Positions 29,283 to 38,534 of a stretch of DNA of 64,000 nt are shown here, one piece after another. Position 1 is the first letter of the stretch. The number at the start of each line of letters is the position of its first letter. Location: positions 50,922-114,921 of the forward strand of contig NZ_BSQG01000013.1 of the NCBI RefSeq assembly GCF_030268225.1, written 5' to 3'. A model generated the notes under the pieces. The model ran no database searches. It saw only the letters and a list, made by a program, of their open reading frames with translations, and was not told the DNA's origin. This stretch comes from Nocardiopsis ansamitocini (GTDB taxonomy: Bacteria > Actinomycetota > Actinomycetes > Streptosporangiales > Streptosporangiaceae). A program made the position numbers and the translations under genes.

Positions 29283-30092
29283 TCAGGACGGTTCGTCGTC
29301 GGAGTCGTCTAGAAAACCCGCCACCGCATGGGCCACACCCTCGGGATCGTCGTCGTGGATCCAGTGCCCGGCGGCGGGGAACTCCACGAGCCGGGTGTTC
29401 GCCCTGCGCCGGACCATCTCCTCGGCAAGCGCGACGGGGAGCAACGTGCTTCGGCCGCCGCGCATGACCAGGGCCGGACAGGTCGAGCCGAGCCAGTCGT
29501 CCCACCAGTCCCCGAGCCCGCCCTCCTGGACCGCCATCATCGTGTCCCAGTCGAACAGCAGCCGCCAGTGATCGTCCTCGGCCACCGCGCTCCGCATGAA
29601 GTAATCGCTGTCGGGGGCCCCGGCGGCCTCGATCCGCTCGGCGAGCGCCCGACGGGTCGGAGCACGGTCGGGCCAGCCGCGGACGTCGAGGACGGGATGC
29701 TCGACCTCCGGTCGGCGCATGACCGGACCCACGTCCTCGATCACCAGTCCCGACACCAGGTCGGGATGGCGTGCGGCGAGCTGGTAGGCGGTGATGCCGC
29801 CCAGGGAGTGGCCGAACACCACGGCCGGCCCGATTTCCAGTTCCCGCAGGAAGAGTGCTGCGTCCTCGACGAACGCTTCCCGGGTGAACACGTCGGCGCC
29901 GTCACTGGCGCCGTGGCCGCGCTGATCGGGTGCCACGACCCGGGCGCGCCCGGAGAGCCCCGCGGCCAGACCCGCGAAGATCGAGCCCCGGCCGAAGGTG
30001 CCGTGGAGGGCGAGCAAAGGGACGCCCCTGCCGCCGAAGTCGGTGTAGCAGACCGTTCGTCCGGCGATCCGGGTCCGCGAGTATCCGTGCAC
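29283..30092 (-). CDS. Alpha/beta hydrolase
   Basis: 269 residues with the alpha/beta hydrolase fold: oxyanion-hole LALHGTFGRGS, APDQRGHGASDG, nucleophile elbow VVFGHSLGG (Ser within GHSLG), and a C-terminal catalytic histidine in AAGHWIHDDDP. No signal peptide, so cytoplasmic. It is convergent with the phosphatase gene, with only 42 bases between them. The substrate cannot be predicted. Confidence 0.92.
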   Translation of the reverse strand: MHGYSRTRIAGRTVCYTDFGGRGVPLLALHGTFGRGSIFAGLAAGLSGRARVVAPDQRGHGASDGADVFTREAFVEDAALFLRELEIGPAVVFGHSLGGITAYQLAARHPDLVSGLVIEDVGPVMRRPEVEHPVLDVRGWPDRAPTRRALAERIEAAGAPDSDYFMRSAVAEDDHWRLLFDWDTMMAVQEGGLGDWWDDWLGSTCPALVMRGGRSTLLPVALAEEMVRRRANTRLVEFPAAGHWIHDDDPEGVAHAVAGFLDDSDDEPS

Positions 30093-30232
30093 GAAAGGAA
30101 CCTACCCGCGCCGCAACCGGTTATGGATTCGGTCATGATTCGGTCCGGGCCCCGCCTCCTCCGGCGCGGCGAACAGGAGGAAGGGGCCGCAGCGGCGGGG
30201 CGGGTGCGGGCCGGCGGTTCGGAGGGGCCGTG

Positions 30233-31195
30233 TCAGGAGGGCGCCTCGGCGCAACCGGCGGGAGAGCCCGTCGCCTGCGCCTCGGCCGGGCCCCCGGCGT
30301 CGGGGGCCGCGGCGCGCAGCGCATCCAGGACGGCCGCGTGCAGGGGGTGGTGTTCACTGCCCCGGCGCAGCGCGGCGAAGACCCGGCGGGTGGGCGGGCT
30401 CCCGTTGAGCGGCCGGCGCACCGCCCCGGCCAGGGTCACCCCGTGCAGTGCCGAGCGCGGCACCAGCGCCACACCCGCTCCCGCCGCAACCAGCGCGGTC
30501 ACCGCGCGAAAGTCGTCGGAGAGGCAGCCGGGCCGCAGTTCGAACCCGGCGTGTTCGCAGGCCAGCTGCACGACGTCGTGGCAGGGATTGCCCGGCCACG
30601 GGGTCACCCAGCGGTCCGCGGCCAGCGCGGTGATCGCGATGTCGCGGTCACCGGCCAGCCGGTGATCGCCGGGCAGCACCGCGTCGAAGGGCTCCACGAA
30701 CAGCGACACCCGGGTGATGCGCTCGTCGTCGCGCAGGGCACCGCGGTACTCCGGGGTGATGGCGATGTCGACCTCGCCCTCCACCAGCATCGGCAGGCTG
30801 ACGTTGCCCTCGGCGTCGCGGACCCGGACGTCCACCTGCGGTTCCGCGGTGGCCAAGGACGCGATGGCCGGAGCCACGACCAGGCCGATCGCGGTGGCGA
30901 ACGCGGCCACCGTGACCTCGCCGGAGGTGCCCTGGGTGTGTGCGGCCAGTTCGGCCTCGGCCCGTTCGAGCTGGGCGGCGACCGCGCCGGCGTGCACGGC
31001 CAGGATCTCGCCCGCGCGGGTCAGGCGCACCGTACGCCCGCGCCGTTCCAGCAGTGGCTGCCCGACCTCGGCCTCCATGGCCGCAAGCTGCTGGGACACC
31101 GCGGAGGGCGTCAGGTGCAGGGCGGAGGCGGCAGCGGTGACGGTGCGGTGGTCGGCGAGGGCGCGCAGCACGGCCAGCCGGCGAGGATCGATCAC
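30233..31195 (-). CDS. LysR-family transcriptional regulator
   Basis: 320 residues from GTG 31195. The first 60 residues are the LysR winged helix (LRALADHRTVTAAASALHLT, SAVSQQLAAMEAEVGQPLLE), followed by a substrate-binding effector domain. It is divergent from the threonine dehydrogenase gene across a 94-base promoter region, which is the standard arrangement for a LysR regulator and its target. It probably controls tdh-kbl. Confidence 0.93.
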   Translation of the reverse strand: MIDPRRLAVLRALADHRTVTAAASALHLTPSAVSQQLAAMEAEVGQPLLERRGRTVRLTRAGEILAVHAGAVAAQLERAEAELAAHTQGTSGEVTVAAFATAIGLVVAPAIASLATAEPQVDVRVRDAEGNVSLPMLVEGEVDIAITPEYRGALRDDERITRVSLFVEPFDAVLPGDHRLAGDRDIAITALAADRWVTPWPGNPCHDVVQLACEHAGFELRPGCLSDDFRAVTALVAAGAGVALVPRSALHGVTLAGAVRRPLNGSPPTRRVFAALRRGSEHHPLHAAVLDALRAAAPDAGGPAEAQATGSPAGCAEAPS

Positions 31196-31289
31196 GGGTG
31201 CGAACCTAACAGTCCGTGCAGAATTCCTTAAAGAAAATACGAGAAAATACTGATGGACTTCACAGAATCTGTGTGGCGATAGTTGCACC
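31196..31289. promoter_or_regulatory. Divergent LysR/tdh promoter with operator-like repeats
   Basis: An inverted repeat CACAG-AAT-CTGTG (31261-31273) lies 17 bases before the tdh start, and a direct repeat GAAAATAC occurs at 31233-31240 and 31243-31250 in an AT-rich stretch. These are good candidates for LysR binding and promoter elements. Confidence 0.5.
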
Positions 31290-32330
31290 ATGAAGGCTCT
31301 GAGAAAGACGGTGGCGGGACCGGGCGTCGAACTGGTCGAGGTACCCGACCCCCAGGTCGGTGACCGCGACGTGCTCATCCGGGTGCTGCGCACCGGGATC
31401 TGCGGCACCGACCTGCACATCGACGCCTGGGACGACTGGGCCGCGCGCACGGTTCGGCCGCCGCTGGTGCTGGGGCACGAGTTCGTCGGCGAGGTCGCCG
31501 CGGTCGGCGCGGCCGTCACCGATGTCCGCCCCGGCGAGCTGGTCAGCGGGGAAGGCCACCTGGTCTGCGGTGCCTGCCGCAACTGCATGGCCGGCCGGCG
31601 CCACCTCTGCGTGCGCACCATCGGACTGGGCGTGCACACCGACGGCGCCTTCGCCGAGTACGTGGTCCTGCCCGAGGCCAACGTCTGGGTGCACCGCCAA
31701 CAGATCGACCTCGACGTCGCCGCGGTCTTCGACCCCTTCGGCAACGCGGTGCACACCGCACTCGCCTTCCCCGTCCTGGGCGAGGACGTCCTGATCACCG
31801 GCGCCGGCCCCATCGGCATCATGGCCGCCGCGGTGGCCCGCCACGCCGGAGCGCGCCACGTCGTCATCACCGACGTGAGCCCCTACCGGCTCGAACTGGC
31901 CCGCAAGGTCGGAGTGAGTCTGGCGCTGGACGTGCGCACGAGCGCCATCTCCGACGTCTACGAGGAGCTGGGCATCAAGGAAGGCTTCGACGTGGGCCTG
32001 GAGATGTCGGGCCGCCCCGAGGCGCTGCGTGCCATGACCGCGGCGATGACCCACGGTGGACGCATCGCGGTCCTGGGCCTGCCCGCCGAGGACATCCCCA
32101 TCGACATGGCCCGCGTCGTCACGCACATGCTCACCATCAAGGGCATCTACGGCCGCGAGATGTTCGACACCTGGTACTCGATGTCGGTGCTGCTCCAGGG
32201 CGGACTCGACATCAGCGCCGTCATCACCGACCGGTTCGGCTACCTGCAACACGCAGAGGCCTTCGCCGCCGCCCGCTCGGGCGACTGCGGCAAGGTCGTC
32301 ATCGACTGGACCCGACCCACCGTCTCCTAG
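31290..32330 (+). CDS. tdh: L-threonine 3-dehydrogenase
   Basis: 346 residues of the zinc-dependent medium-chain dehydrogenase family. It shows the catalytic zinc region [24 protein letters not shown], structural zinc cysteines ([15 protein letters not shown]), the NAD motif [10 protein letters not shown] and the [13 protein letters not shown] helix typical of Tdh. It oxidises L-threonine to 2-amino-3-ketobutyrate. The downstream kbl gene, 10 bases away, converts that product, which makes the assignment strong. Confidence 0.96.
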   Translation: MKALRKTVAGPGVELVEVPDPQVGDRDVLIRVLRTGICGTDLHIDAWDDWAARTVRPPLVLGHEFVGEVAAVGAAVTDVRPGELVSGEGHLVCGACRNCMAGRRHLCVRTIGLGVHTDGAFAEYVVLPEANVWVHRQQIDLDVAAVFDPFGNAVHTALAFPVLGEDVLITGAGPIGIMAAAVARHAGARHVVITDVSPYRLELARKVGVSLALDVRTSAISDVYEELGIKEGFDVGLEMSGRPEALRAMTAAMTHGGRIAVLGLPAEDIPIDMARVVTHMLTIKGIYGREMFDTWYSMSVLLQGGLDISAVITDRFGYLQHAEAFAAARSGDCGKVVIDWTRPTVS

Positions 32331-32340
32331 GGAGTAACCG

Positions 32341-33519
32341 ATGTTCGACGGCATGCGCGACGACCTGCGCACTCAACTCGACGAGATCCGCGCGGCCGGC
32401 CTGTTCAAGGGCGAGCGGGTGATCTCCAGCCCGCAGGCGGCCGGCATCCGGGTCAACGGCCAGGAGGTACTCAACTTCTGCGCCAACAACTACCTCGGCC
32501 TCGCCGACCACCCCGACATCGTCGCCGCTGCCAAGACCGCGTTGGACGAATGGGGCTTCGGCATGGCCTCCGTGCGTTTCATCTGCGGGACGCAGGAGCC
32601 GCACAAGCGTCTGGAACAGGAGCTGTCCCGCTTCCTGGGCACCGAGGACACCATCCTCTACAGTTCCTGCTTCGACGCCAACGGCGGCGTCTTCGAGACC
32701 CTGCTGTCCGCTGAGGACGCGGTGATCTCCGACGAGCTCAACCACGCCAGCATCATCGACGGCATCCGGCTCAGCAAGGCCGCGCGCCACCGCTACCGCA
32801 ACCGCGACATGGCCGACCTGGAGCGCTGCCTCAAGGAGTCCGCCGACGCGCGCCACCGGCTCATCGTCACCGACGGCGTGTTCTCCATGGACGGCTACCT
32901 GGCACCCCTGGACGAGATCGTGGCCCTGGCCGAGCGCTACGACGCGCTGGTGATGGTGGACGACTCCCACGCCGTGGGCTTCGTGGGCCCCGGCGGTGCC
33001 GGCACCCCGGCGCTGTTCGGCGTCACCGATCGGGTGGACATCGTCACGGGCACGCTGGGCAAGGCACTGGGGGGCGCCAGCGGCGGCTACGTCAGCGCCC
33101 GCGCCGAGATCGTGGAGCTGCTGCGCCAGCGCTCCCGGCCCTACCTGTTCTCCAACTCGCTGGCCCCCGCGATCGTGGCTGCCTCGCTCACGGTGCTGGA
33201 GCTGCTGGAGGCGTCCGACGACCGTCGGGCCCAGTTGGCGCGCACCACCGAACTGTTCCGCTCGGAGATGACCGCGGCGGGGTTCGACATCCTGCCCGGC
33301 GAGCACGCCATCGTCCCGGTGATGCTGGGCGACGCCGCCCTGGCCGGACGCATGGCCGATGCGCTGCTGGAGAAGGGGATCTACGTGATCGCGTTCTCCC
33401 ACCCGGTGGTGCCCAAGGGCAAGGCCCGGATCAGGGTGCAGCTCTCGGCCGCGCACTCCAGCGACGACGTCCGGCGCGCGGTCCAGGCGTTCACCGAGGT
33501 CCGGGACGCGCTTGCCTGA
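32341..33519 (+). CDS. kbl: Glycine C-acetyltransferase (2-amino-3-ketobutyrate CoA ligase)
   Basis: 392 residues, PLP-dependent alpha-oxoamine synthase family. Motifs include [41 protein letters not shown] and [14 protein letters not shown], where the lysine binds PLP. It cleaves 2-amino-3-ketobutyrate with CoA to glycine and acetyl-CoA. It has a GGGAG site before ATG 32341 and is co-transcribed with tdh. Confidence 0.97.
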   Translation: MFDGMRDDLRTQLDEIRAAGLFKGERVISSPQAAGIRVNGQEVLNFCANNYLGLADHPDIVAAAKTALDEWGFGMASVRFICGTQEPHKRLEQELSRFLGTEDTILYSSCFDANGGVFETLLSAEDAVISDELNHASIIDGIRLSKAARHRYRNRDMADLERCLKESADARHRLIVTDGVFSMDGYLAPLDEIVALAERYDALVMVDDSHAVGFVGPGGAGTPALFGVTDRVDIVTGTLGKALGGASGGYVSARAEIVELLRQRSRPYLFSNSLAPAIVAASLTVLELLEASDDRRAQLARTTELFRSEMTAAGFDILPGEHAIVPVMLGDAALAGRMADALLEKGIYVIAFSHPVVPKGKARIRVQLSAAHSSDDVRRAVQAFTEVRDALA

Positions 33520-33541
33520 TCCGGCCGCCCTCGGCCCGCCC

Positions 33542-33604
33542 CCGTTCGGCGGGCCGAACGGCCGTCGGGCGGCGTGGTCGCACGCGCGTGCGACCACGCC
33601 GCCC
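33542..33604. terminator. Two tandem bidirectional terminators
   Basis: Two strong hairpins lie between convergent kbl and the FAD oxidoreductase gene: CCGTTCGGC/GCCGAACGG with a 2-base loop (33542-33561), and a perfect 38-base palindrome with 19-base arms (33567-33604). Confidence 0.88.
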
Positions 33605-33612
33605 GGTCGGGG

Positions 33613-34866
33613 TCAGTCCCCGACGCCGATCCGCAGTGCGGGGCCGTTCAGGTCGACCGCTCGCAACCACCCCGCGGGGATCAGGGTGGGCCGGGTGGGG
33701 GTCAGGCGCCTGCCCCGCCCGTGCCACAGCGTCCGCTCGCCCTGGGTGACGCGCAGTGCGGTGAACGCGGCGAAACGGTTGGGACGCAGGATGAACCGAC
33801 CCCGCGCGGGCAGGTCCCCGGTGGAGCGGACCCGTCCGGGATGGACCCATTCCAAGGACGCGTCGGTTTCGATGGGTACCCCCGCCTGCGCAACGCGGGT
33901 GTCCCGCTCCACGAGCCACCGCGCGACGGCCTGCCCGGCATGGCGCCCGGACAGGGCCGCGATGTCGGCCTGCTCGACCGGGTGGCACAGGTTGCCCGCG
34001 GCGAACACCCCCGGCATCGAGGTCGCGCCGCTGGTGTCCACGACCGGACCGAGCGCGGCCGAGGCGACGTCGATCCCGTCGTGCAGTCGGGCCAGTTCGT
34101 TGTCGGCGATCCAGTCGCCGGTGAAGACGACCGTGTCGCAGTCCACGACCACCCGGCGGCCGTCGTCCAGCCGCTCCAGTTCCACCCCGCTCAACCGCGG
34201 TTTGCCGTGCAGCGCCCGCACCCGGACCCCGGTCATCGGCCGGACGCCGAAGGCCGCTGCCGCACCCAGGTGGAACACCGCATACGACTGTTGACGCGAC
34301 AGCTCGGTGACCAGGCCGACCACCGACACGCCCGCATGGCGCAGCGTCGCCACCGCCGAGTAGCTGACGTGCTCGGCCCCCACTACCAGCGCCCGGCGGC
34401 CGATGGGGCGCCGGTAGAAGTAGACCTCCTGCTGGAGCTGGCCGGTGGTGTAAACGCCGGCCCCTCGGTCACCGGGGACCCACCGGGCCGAGCGGTTGCG
34501 CTCGCGCGCCCCCGACGCCAGCAGTACCGCGTCGGCGTGCAGGACCTCGCGCCCTCCTGGACTGGTGACCTCCAGCCCCAGCCCGGCTCCGGGGGCCCAA
34601 CCGGTGACGGTGCTCTCGGTGCGCAGGTGCACGCCGGCCCGGCGCGCGGCCTGGACGTAGTGGCGGGCGTAGCCCGGGCCGGACAGCACACGGTGCAGGT
34701 CCCGGATTCCGTACCCGGGGTGGGCGCAGTGCCGCGGGATCCCGCCCATGGCGGACTCGCGGTCCACGACACTGACCCGGGCCACTCCGGCGTTGCGCAG
34801 CGCGATCGCCGCGGCCAGGCCCGACGGCCCGCCGCCCACGATCGCGACGTCGGTGGTGTCGTTCAC
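33613..34866 (-). CDS. FAD/NAD(P)-dependent oxidoreductase (opine oxidase A/HcnB-like)
   Basis: 417 residues from GTG 34866, overlapping the previous stop by four bases. It starts with an FAD-binding Rossmann motif (DVAIVGGGPSGLAAAIALRN), then VVDRESAMGGIPRHC, a second nucleotide-binding region (GRRALVVGAEHVSYSAVATL), and a VFAAGNLCHPVEQAD FAD-contact motif. Family relatives are subunits of multi-subunit flavin dehydrogenases such as opine oxidase A. Together with the GlpA-like protein it probably passes electrons from a polyol phosphate to another acceptor. Confidence 0.85.
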   Translation of the reverse strand: MNDTTDVAIVGGGPSGLAAAIALRNAGVARVSVVDRESAMGGIPRHCAHPGYGIRDLHRVLSGPGYARHYVQAARRAGVHLRTESTVTGWAPGAGLGLEVTSPGGREVLHADAVLLASGARERNRSARWVPGDRGAGVYTTGQLQQEVYFYRRPIGRRALVVGAEHVSYSAVATLRHAGVSVVGLVTELSRQQSYAVFHLGAAAAFGVRPMTGVRVRALHGKPRLSGVELERLDDGRRVVVDCDTVVFTGDWIADNELARLHDGIDVASAALGPVVDTSGATSMPGVFAAGNLCHPVEQADIAALSGRHAGQAVARWLVERDTRVAQAGVPIETDASLEWVHPGRVRSTGDLPARGRFILRPNRFAAFTALRVTQGERTLWHGRGRRLTPTRPTLIPAGWLRAVDLNGPALRIGVGD

Positions 34867-36269
34867 TGGTCGACCTCCGCGGTCAAGGGGGCGTCGGGTC
34901 CGTCGTCGAGCAGTCGGCGCACGGCCGCGCCGCAGAAGAACCCCTGGCAGCGGCCCATACCGGCCCTGGTACGCCGCCGAAGCCCGTCGGCGGTGGCGGG
35001 AGGCAGGTCGCTGCACAGGGCGTCGCGGATCTCACCGCGGCTGACCCGTTCACAGAAGCACACGACCTGTCCGTAGGAGGGGTCGGCGGCGATCCGCTCG
35101 GGCTGTTGGTAGGGGCGCGACTGCGCCTGCCCGATCGGGGGCATACGGGGCGGCTCCGGGAGACCGTCGGGGGCGGGGGCCTCCCCGAGGTCCAGGCCGT
35201 GGCGCTGGCCCAACTGCGCGGCGACGTGCTCGGCGATGGCCATCCCCGAGGTCAGCCCGGTGGAGCGGATACCGCCCACGCAGGTGTAGTGCTGGTCGGG
35301 GTGGAAGGACACCTGGTAGTCGTCGTGCTCGGTGGCCGCGCGCAGTCCGGCGTAGATGGTCGTGACCTCCTCGCCGAGCAGTTCGGGGATGATGTGGGCG
35401 CCCTTGGCGCGCAGCTGGGCCAACCCCTCCTCGGTCGACTCCGTGGCGCGTTTGTCGTCGAGGTTCTCCGCGGTGGGGCCGAGCATGACGTTGCCGTAGA
35501 CGGTGGGCGCGACCAGCACACCCTTGCCCATCGCCGTGGGTACCGGCAGGATCACGTGGTTGATCAGCCGCCGCGCCAGTTTGTCGAACACGATCAGCTG
35601 CCCGCGGCGCGGTGTCACCGTGAACGTCGCGTGGCCGAACATGCGGTGCACGGTGTCGCTGCCCAGCCCGGCGGCGTTGACGACCTCGCGGGCGCGCACC
35701 CCGCCGGCGGTGGTCGCCAGCTCCACGTGGTCGGCGCGCGGCTCGGCGCCCCGGACCCGGGTGGACAGCAGGACGGTGGCGCCGTGGCGCTTGGCCTCGG
35801 TCACGAAGGCCAGCGTCGGCGTCCACGGGCACACGATCCCCTCGTCGGGGACCTCCAGCGCGCCCAGGGCGTGTGCACCCACGTGGGGTTCGCGGGCGCG
35901 CACCTCGGAGGCGCCGATGACGCGCGCCGACCGGTAGCCGTTGTGTTCGGCCTTCTCCCGCAGCCCCGGCAACGCCGCCAACTGCTCGTCGTCCCAGGCC
36001 ACCAGTAGCGCCCCCAGCGGTTCCAACGGGATTCCCGCGCGGCGGGCGTAGGCCGACAGCAGCGTGTGGCCGCGCGCGACCAGCCGCGATTCCAGCGTGC
36101 CGGGCTTGGCGTCGAAACCGGTGTGCAAAATGGCGGTGTTGGCCTTGCTCGTGGCGTTGCCGACGTCATCCTCGGCGTCGACCAGGACCACGTCGGCTCC
36201 GCGCACCGCGAGCTCGCGGGCGATCGCGGCCCCGACCACCCCTGCTCCGATCACTGCGACGTCGTACAC
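34863..36269 (-). CDS. FAD-dependent glycerol-3-phosphate-type dehydrogenase with C-terminal [2Fe-2S] domain (GlpA-like)
   Basis: 468 residues from GTG 36269, with GGGGGAG upstream; the gene start overlaps the kinase gene by 19 bases. The N-terminus is a DAO-type FAD domain (YDVAVIGAGVVGAAIARELA, then TSKANTAILHTGFD) and the last 90 residues hold a BFD-like iron-sulphur domain with cysteines in VCFCERVS and GRCQGFFC. GlpA of E. coli has this two-part layout and oxidises sn-glycerol 3-phosphate. The position after an FGGY kinase fits oxidation of a kinase product (glycerol 3-phosphate or another polyol phosphate). Confidence 0.88.
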   Translation of the reverse strand: MYDVAVIGAGVVGAAIARELAVRGADVVLVDAEDDVGNATSKANTAILHTGFDAKPGTLESRLVARGHTLLSAYARRAGIPLEPLGALLVAWDDEQLAALPGLREKAEHNGYRSARVIGASEVRAREPHVGAHALGALEVPDEGIVCPWTPTLAFVTEAKRHGATVLLSTRVRGAEPRADHVELATTAGGVRAREVVNAAGLGSDTVHRMFGHATFTVTPRRGQLIVFDKLARRLINHVILPVPTAMGKGVLVAPTVYGNVMLGPTAENLDDKRATESTEEGLAQLRAKGAHIIPELLGEEVTTIYAGLRAATEHDDYQVSFHPDQHYTCVGGIRSTGLTSGMAIAEHVAAQLGQRHGLDLGEAPAPDGLPEPPRMPPIGQAQSRPYQQPERIAADPSYGQVVCFCERVSRGEIRDALCSDLPPATADGLRRRTRAGMGRCQGFFCGAAVRRLLDDGPDAPLTAEVDQ

Positions 36270-37708
36270 GGTGTCTCCCCCAGAAGTCGTTCGTTCCATC
36301 GCCGGGCCAGGTCCAGTCCGGTGCGCCATCGCGCGAGCGTTTCGGCCGCCCACGCCCTGTCCTGGACCGGTTCGACCACGCGCCCGTTCGCGGGCAGCGC
36401 GACCGGCAGGCCGGTGAGGGCCCGCATCCCGAAGTCGGCCGCGCCCAGCACGGTCGCCTCGGTCACCGTGCAGACCTCGACGGGGGCGCCCAGCAGGTCG
36501 GCCTGGAGCTGCGCCAGGACCCGGGAACGGGTCAGCCCGCCGTCGATTTTCAGCGTGGTCACGGGCGTGCCCAGGTCCGCCGCGGCGGCCCCGGCCAGGT
36601 CCGCCACCTGGGCGGCGATCCCCAAGCACACCGCGCGCACCAGGTGGGAGCGGGTGGCGGCCAGGGTGAGGCCGAAGAACGCGCCCTGCACCCCCGGTTC
36701 CCAGTAGGGTGCCGCCAGTCCGGCCAGGGTCGGCACGAAGTACACCCCCGCGGTGTCGTCCACCTGTGCGGCCAGCGCATCGATCTGCGCGACGTCGTCG
36801 AGGACGCCGATGTCGCGCAACCAGGCCACGGCCCGGCCCGCGGTGTGCACCTGGCCGTCCAGGCACCAGCGCCGTTGTCCGTCCGCCTCCCACGCAAGGG
36901 AGAGGGCCAGCCCCGATCGGCTGCGCACCGGTCGGTCCCCGACGTTGACCACCAGGAACGCCCCCGTTCCGTAGGTGCACTTGGCCGCCCCGACCTCGGT
37001 GGCGCGCTGTGCCCACAGCGCCGCCTGCTGGTCCACGACGACTCCCGCGACCGGCAGGGACGGGCCGAAGGCATCGGTGCGTCCGACCACGGCGTCGCAG
37101 GGCACCACCTCGGGTCGCTGCTCGCCGTCCAGGCCGAACAGGTCCCACGCCTCGTCGGACCACTCCACCCGCTCGACGTCGAGCAGCATGCTGCGCGACG
37201 CGGTCGCGGCGTCGGTGACGAAGGCGCCGGTCAGGTGGTGCAGCAGCCAGGTGTCGGTACTGGTGACCACGCCCTCGGCGGTGACGTTGTCGCGCAACCA
37301 GCGCATCTTGGGCGCGGTGAAATAGGGGTCCAGGGGGAGCCCGGAGATCTCCGCCAGCCGCTCGGCGACGTGCGCGAGCCGGGCACAGGTGTCGGTGGCG
37401 CGCCGGTCCTGCCACACCACGCACGTCGACAACGGTGTTCCGGTGGAGCGGTCCCAGGCGAGGACGGTCTCGCCCTGGTTGGCCAGGGACACCCCCACGA
37501 CGGGTGTCGCCGCGGCGGCCAGCGCCTCCCGGCCGCTGTCCAGAACCGAGGACAACAGGTCGTGGGGGTCGACCTCGACGATGCCGGGGCCCGGGCACGA
37601 CACGGCCACAGGGCGGTAGGCCTCGGCGAGCAGGCGGCCGTCGGCACCGACCACGGCCGCCTTCGTCCCCGAGGTCCCCTGGTCGATGGCCAGGATCGCC
37701 GGGGTCAC
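36251..37708 (-). CDS. FGGY-family carbohydrate kinase (glycerol kinase-like)
   Basis: 485 residues from GTG 37708, overlapping the DeoR stop. It starts with the phosphate-binding LAIDQGTSGTKAAVV and contains STDTWLLHHLTG, KCTYGTGAFLVVNVG and the LKIDGGLTRSRVLAQLQADLL segment typical of glycerol and xylulose kinases. It phosphorylates the sugar or polyol brought in by the neighbouring ribose-type importer. Glycerol is possible given the GlpA-like neighbour, but most glycerol systems do not use an RbsABC importer, so another polyol is equally likely. Confidence 0.9.
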   Translation of the reverse strand: MTPAILAIDQGTSGTKAAVVGADGRLLAEAYRPVAVSCPGPGIVEVDPHDLLSSVLDSGREALAAAATPVVGVSLANQGETVLAWDRSTGTPLSTCVVWQDRRATDTCARLAHVAERLAEISGLPLDPYFTAPKMRWLRDNVTAEGVVTSTDTWLLHHLTGAFVTDAATASRSMLLDVERVEWSDEAWDLFGLDGEQRPEVVPCDAVVGRTDAFGPSLPVAGVVVDQQAALWAQRATEVGAAKCTYGTGAFLVVNVGDRPVRSRSGLALSLAWEADGQRRWCLDGQVHTAGRAVAWLRDIGVLDDVAQIDALAAQVDDTAGVYFVPTLAGLAAPYWEPGVQGAFFGLTLAATRSHLVRAVCLGIAAQVADLAGAAAADLGTPVTTLKIDGGLTRSRVLAQLQADLLGAPVEVCTVTEATVLGAADFGMRALTGLPVALPANGRVVEPVQDRAWAAETLARWRTGLDLARRWNERLLGETPCTTSQ

Positions 37709-38508
37709 CGCTGCCCACCCCCCTCATCGGGATCGGGGGCGCGCCCCGCGTAGACCGTCGTCCCCGCCTCGCGAAACTCCGCGATCAGTTCGGGGTCGGC
37801 CTCGGAGTCGGTGATGATGGCGGTGACCGCGTCCCAGTCGCACACCTTGCGCAGGGCGACGTGGCCGAGTTTGCTGCTGTCGGCGAGGACGTAGACCCGG
37901 CTGGCGTTCTTCACCGCGGCGAGGCGCACGGCGATCTCGTCCACGTGGTAGTCGGTCAGACCGATCACGGGGTGGGCGCCCCCGGAGCCGATCACGGCGA
38001 TGTCCGGGTAGAACTTGCGGACCTGCGCCTCGGTGTCGGCCCCCGAGACGACCAGCTCGTCGTGGCGCAACCGGCCCCCCGCCAGATGGACGTCCACCCC
38101 CGGACGGTCGGTGAACGCCGCGGCGACGGTGATGCTGTTGGTCAGGATCCGGCCGCGGAACGTGTCGGGCAGGCGTCGGGCAACGGCCAGCACGGTGGTG
38201 CCCACGTCCATGAACAGCGTGTCCTCTTCGCCCACGAGGGAGGCCGCCACCGCGCCGATCTCGTTCTTGGCCCGCTGTTGGAAACCCTCCCGCTCGGCGC
38301 GCAGCGGCTCGCTGCTGCGCGAGAGCCGCTGACCGCGCGCCACCCCGCCGTAGACACGGCGCACCGCGCCCTCGCGTTCCAGCGCGACCAGGTCACGGCG
38401 TACCGTCTCCGCCGACACGCCGGTCTGCTCGGCGATGTCGTTGGGGCGGAGCACCTCGGTCCCCTCCAGCAGCGTGAGGATGAGTGTGCGCCGTTCGTCG
38501 GGCAGCAT
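37705..38508 (-). CDS. DeoR-family transcriptional regulator
   Basis: 267 residues from ATG 38508, chosen because GGAG lies 8 bases upstream and MLPDERRTLILTLLEG is the usual start of the family; ATG 38532 is a poorer option. It has a DeoR helix-turn-helix (DIAEQTGVSAETVRRDLVAL, then EREGAVRRVYGGV) and a sugar-phosphate-sensing domain (DVGTTVLAVARRL, LTNSITVAAAF, ADSSKLG). It lies inside the operon it most likely represses, with a phosphorylated sugar as the inducer. Confidence 0.93.
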   Translation of the reverse strand: MLPDERRTLILTLLEGTEVLRPNDIAEQTGVSAETVRRDLVALEREGAVRRVYGGVARGQRLSRSSEPLRAEREGFQQRAKNEIGAVAASLVGEEDTLFMDVGTTVLAVARRLPDTFRGRILTNSITVAAAFTDRPGVDVHLAGGRLRHDELVVSGADTEAQVRKFYPDIAVIGSGGAHPVIGLTDYHVDEIAVRLAAVKNASRVYVLADSSKLGHVALRKVCDWDAVTAIITDSEADPELIAEFREAGTTVYAGRAPDPDEGGGQR

Positions 38509-38534
38509 CCTGAGTTCTCCTTCTACCGTCATGG

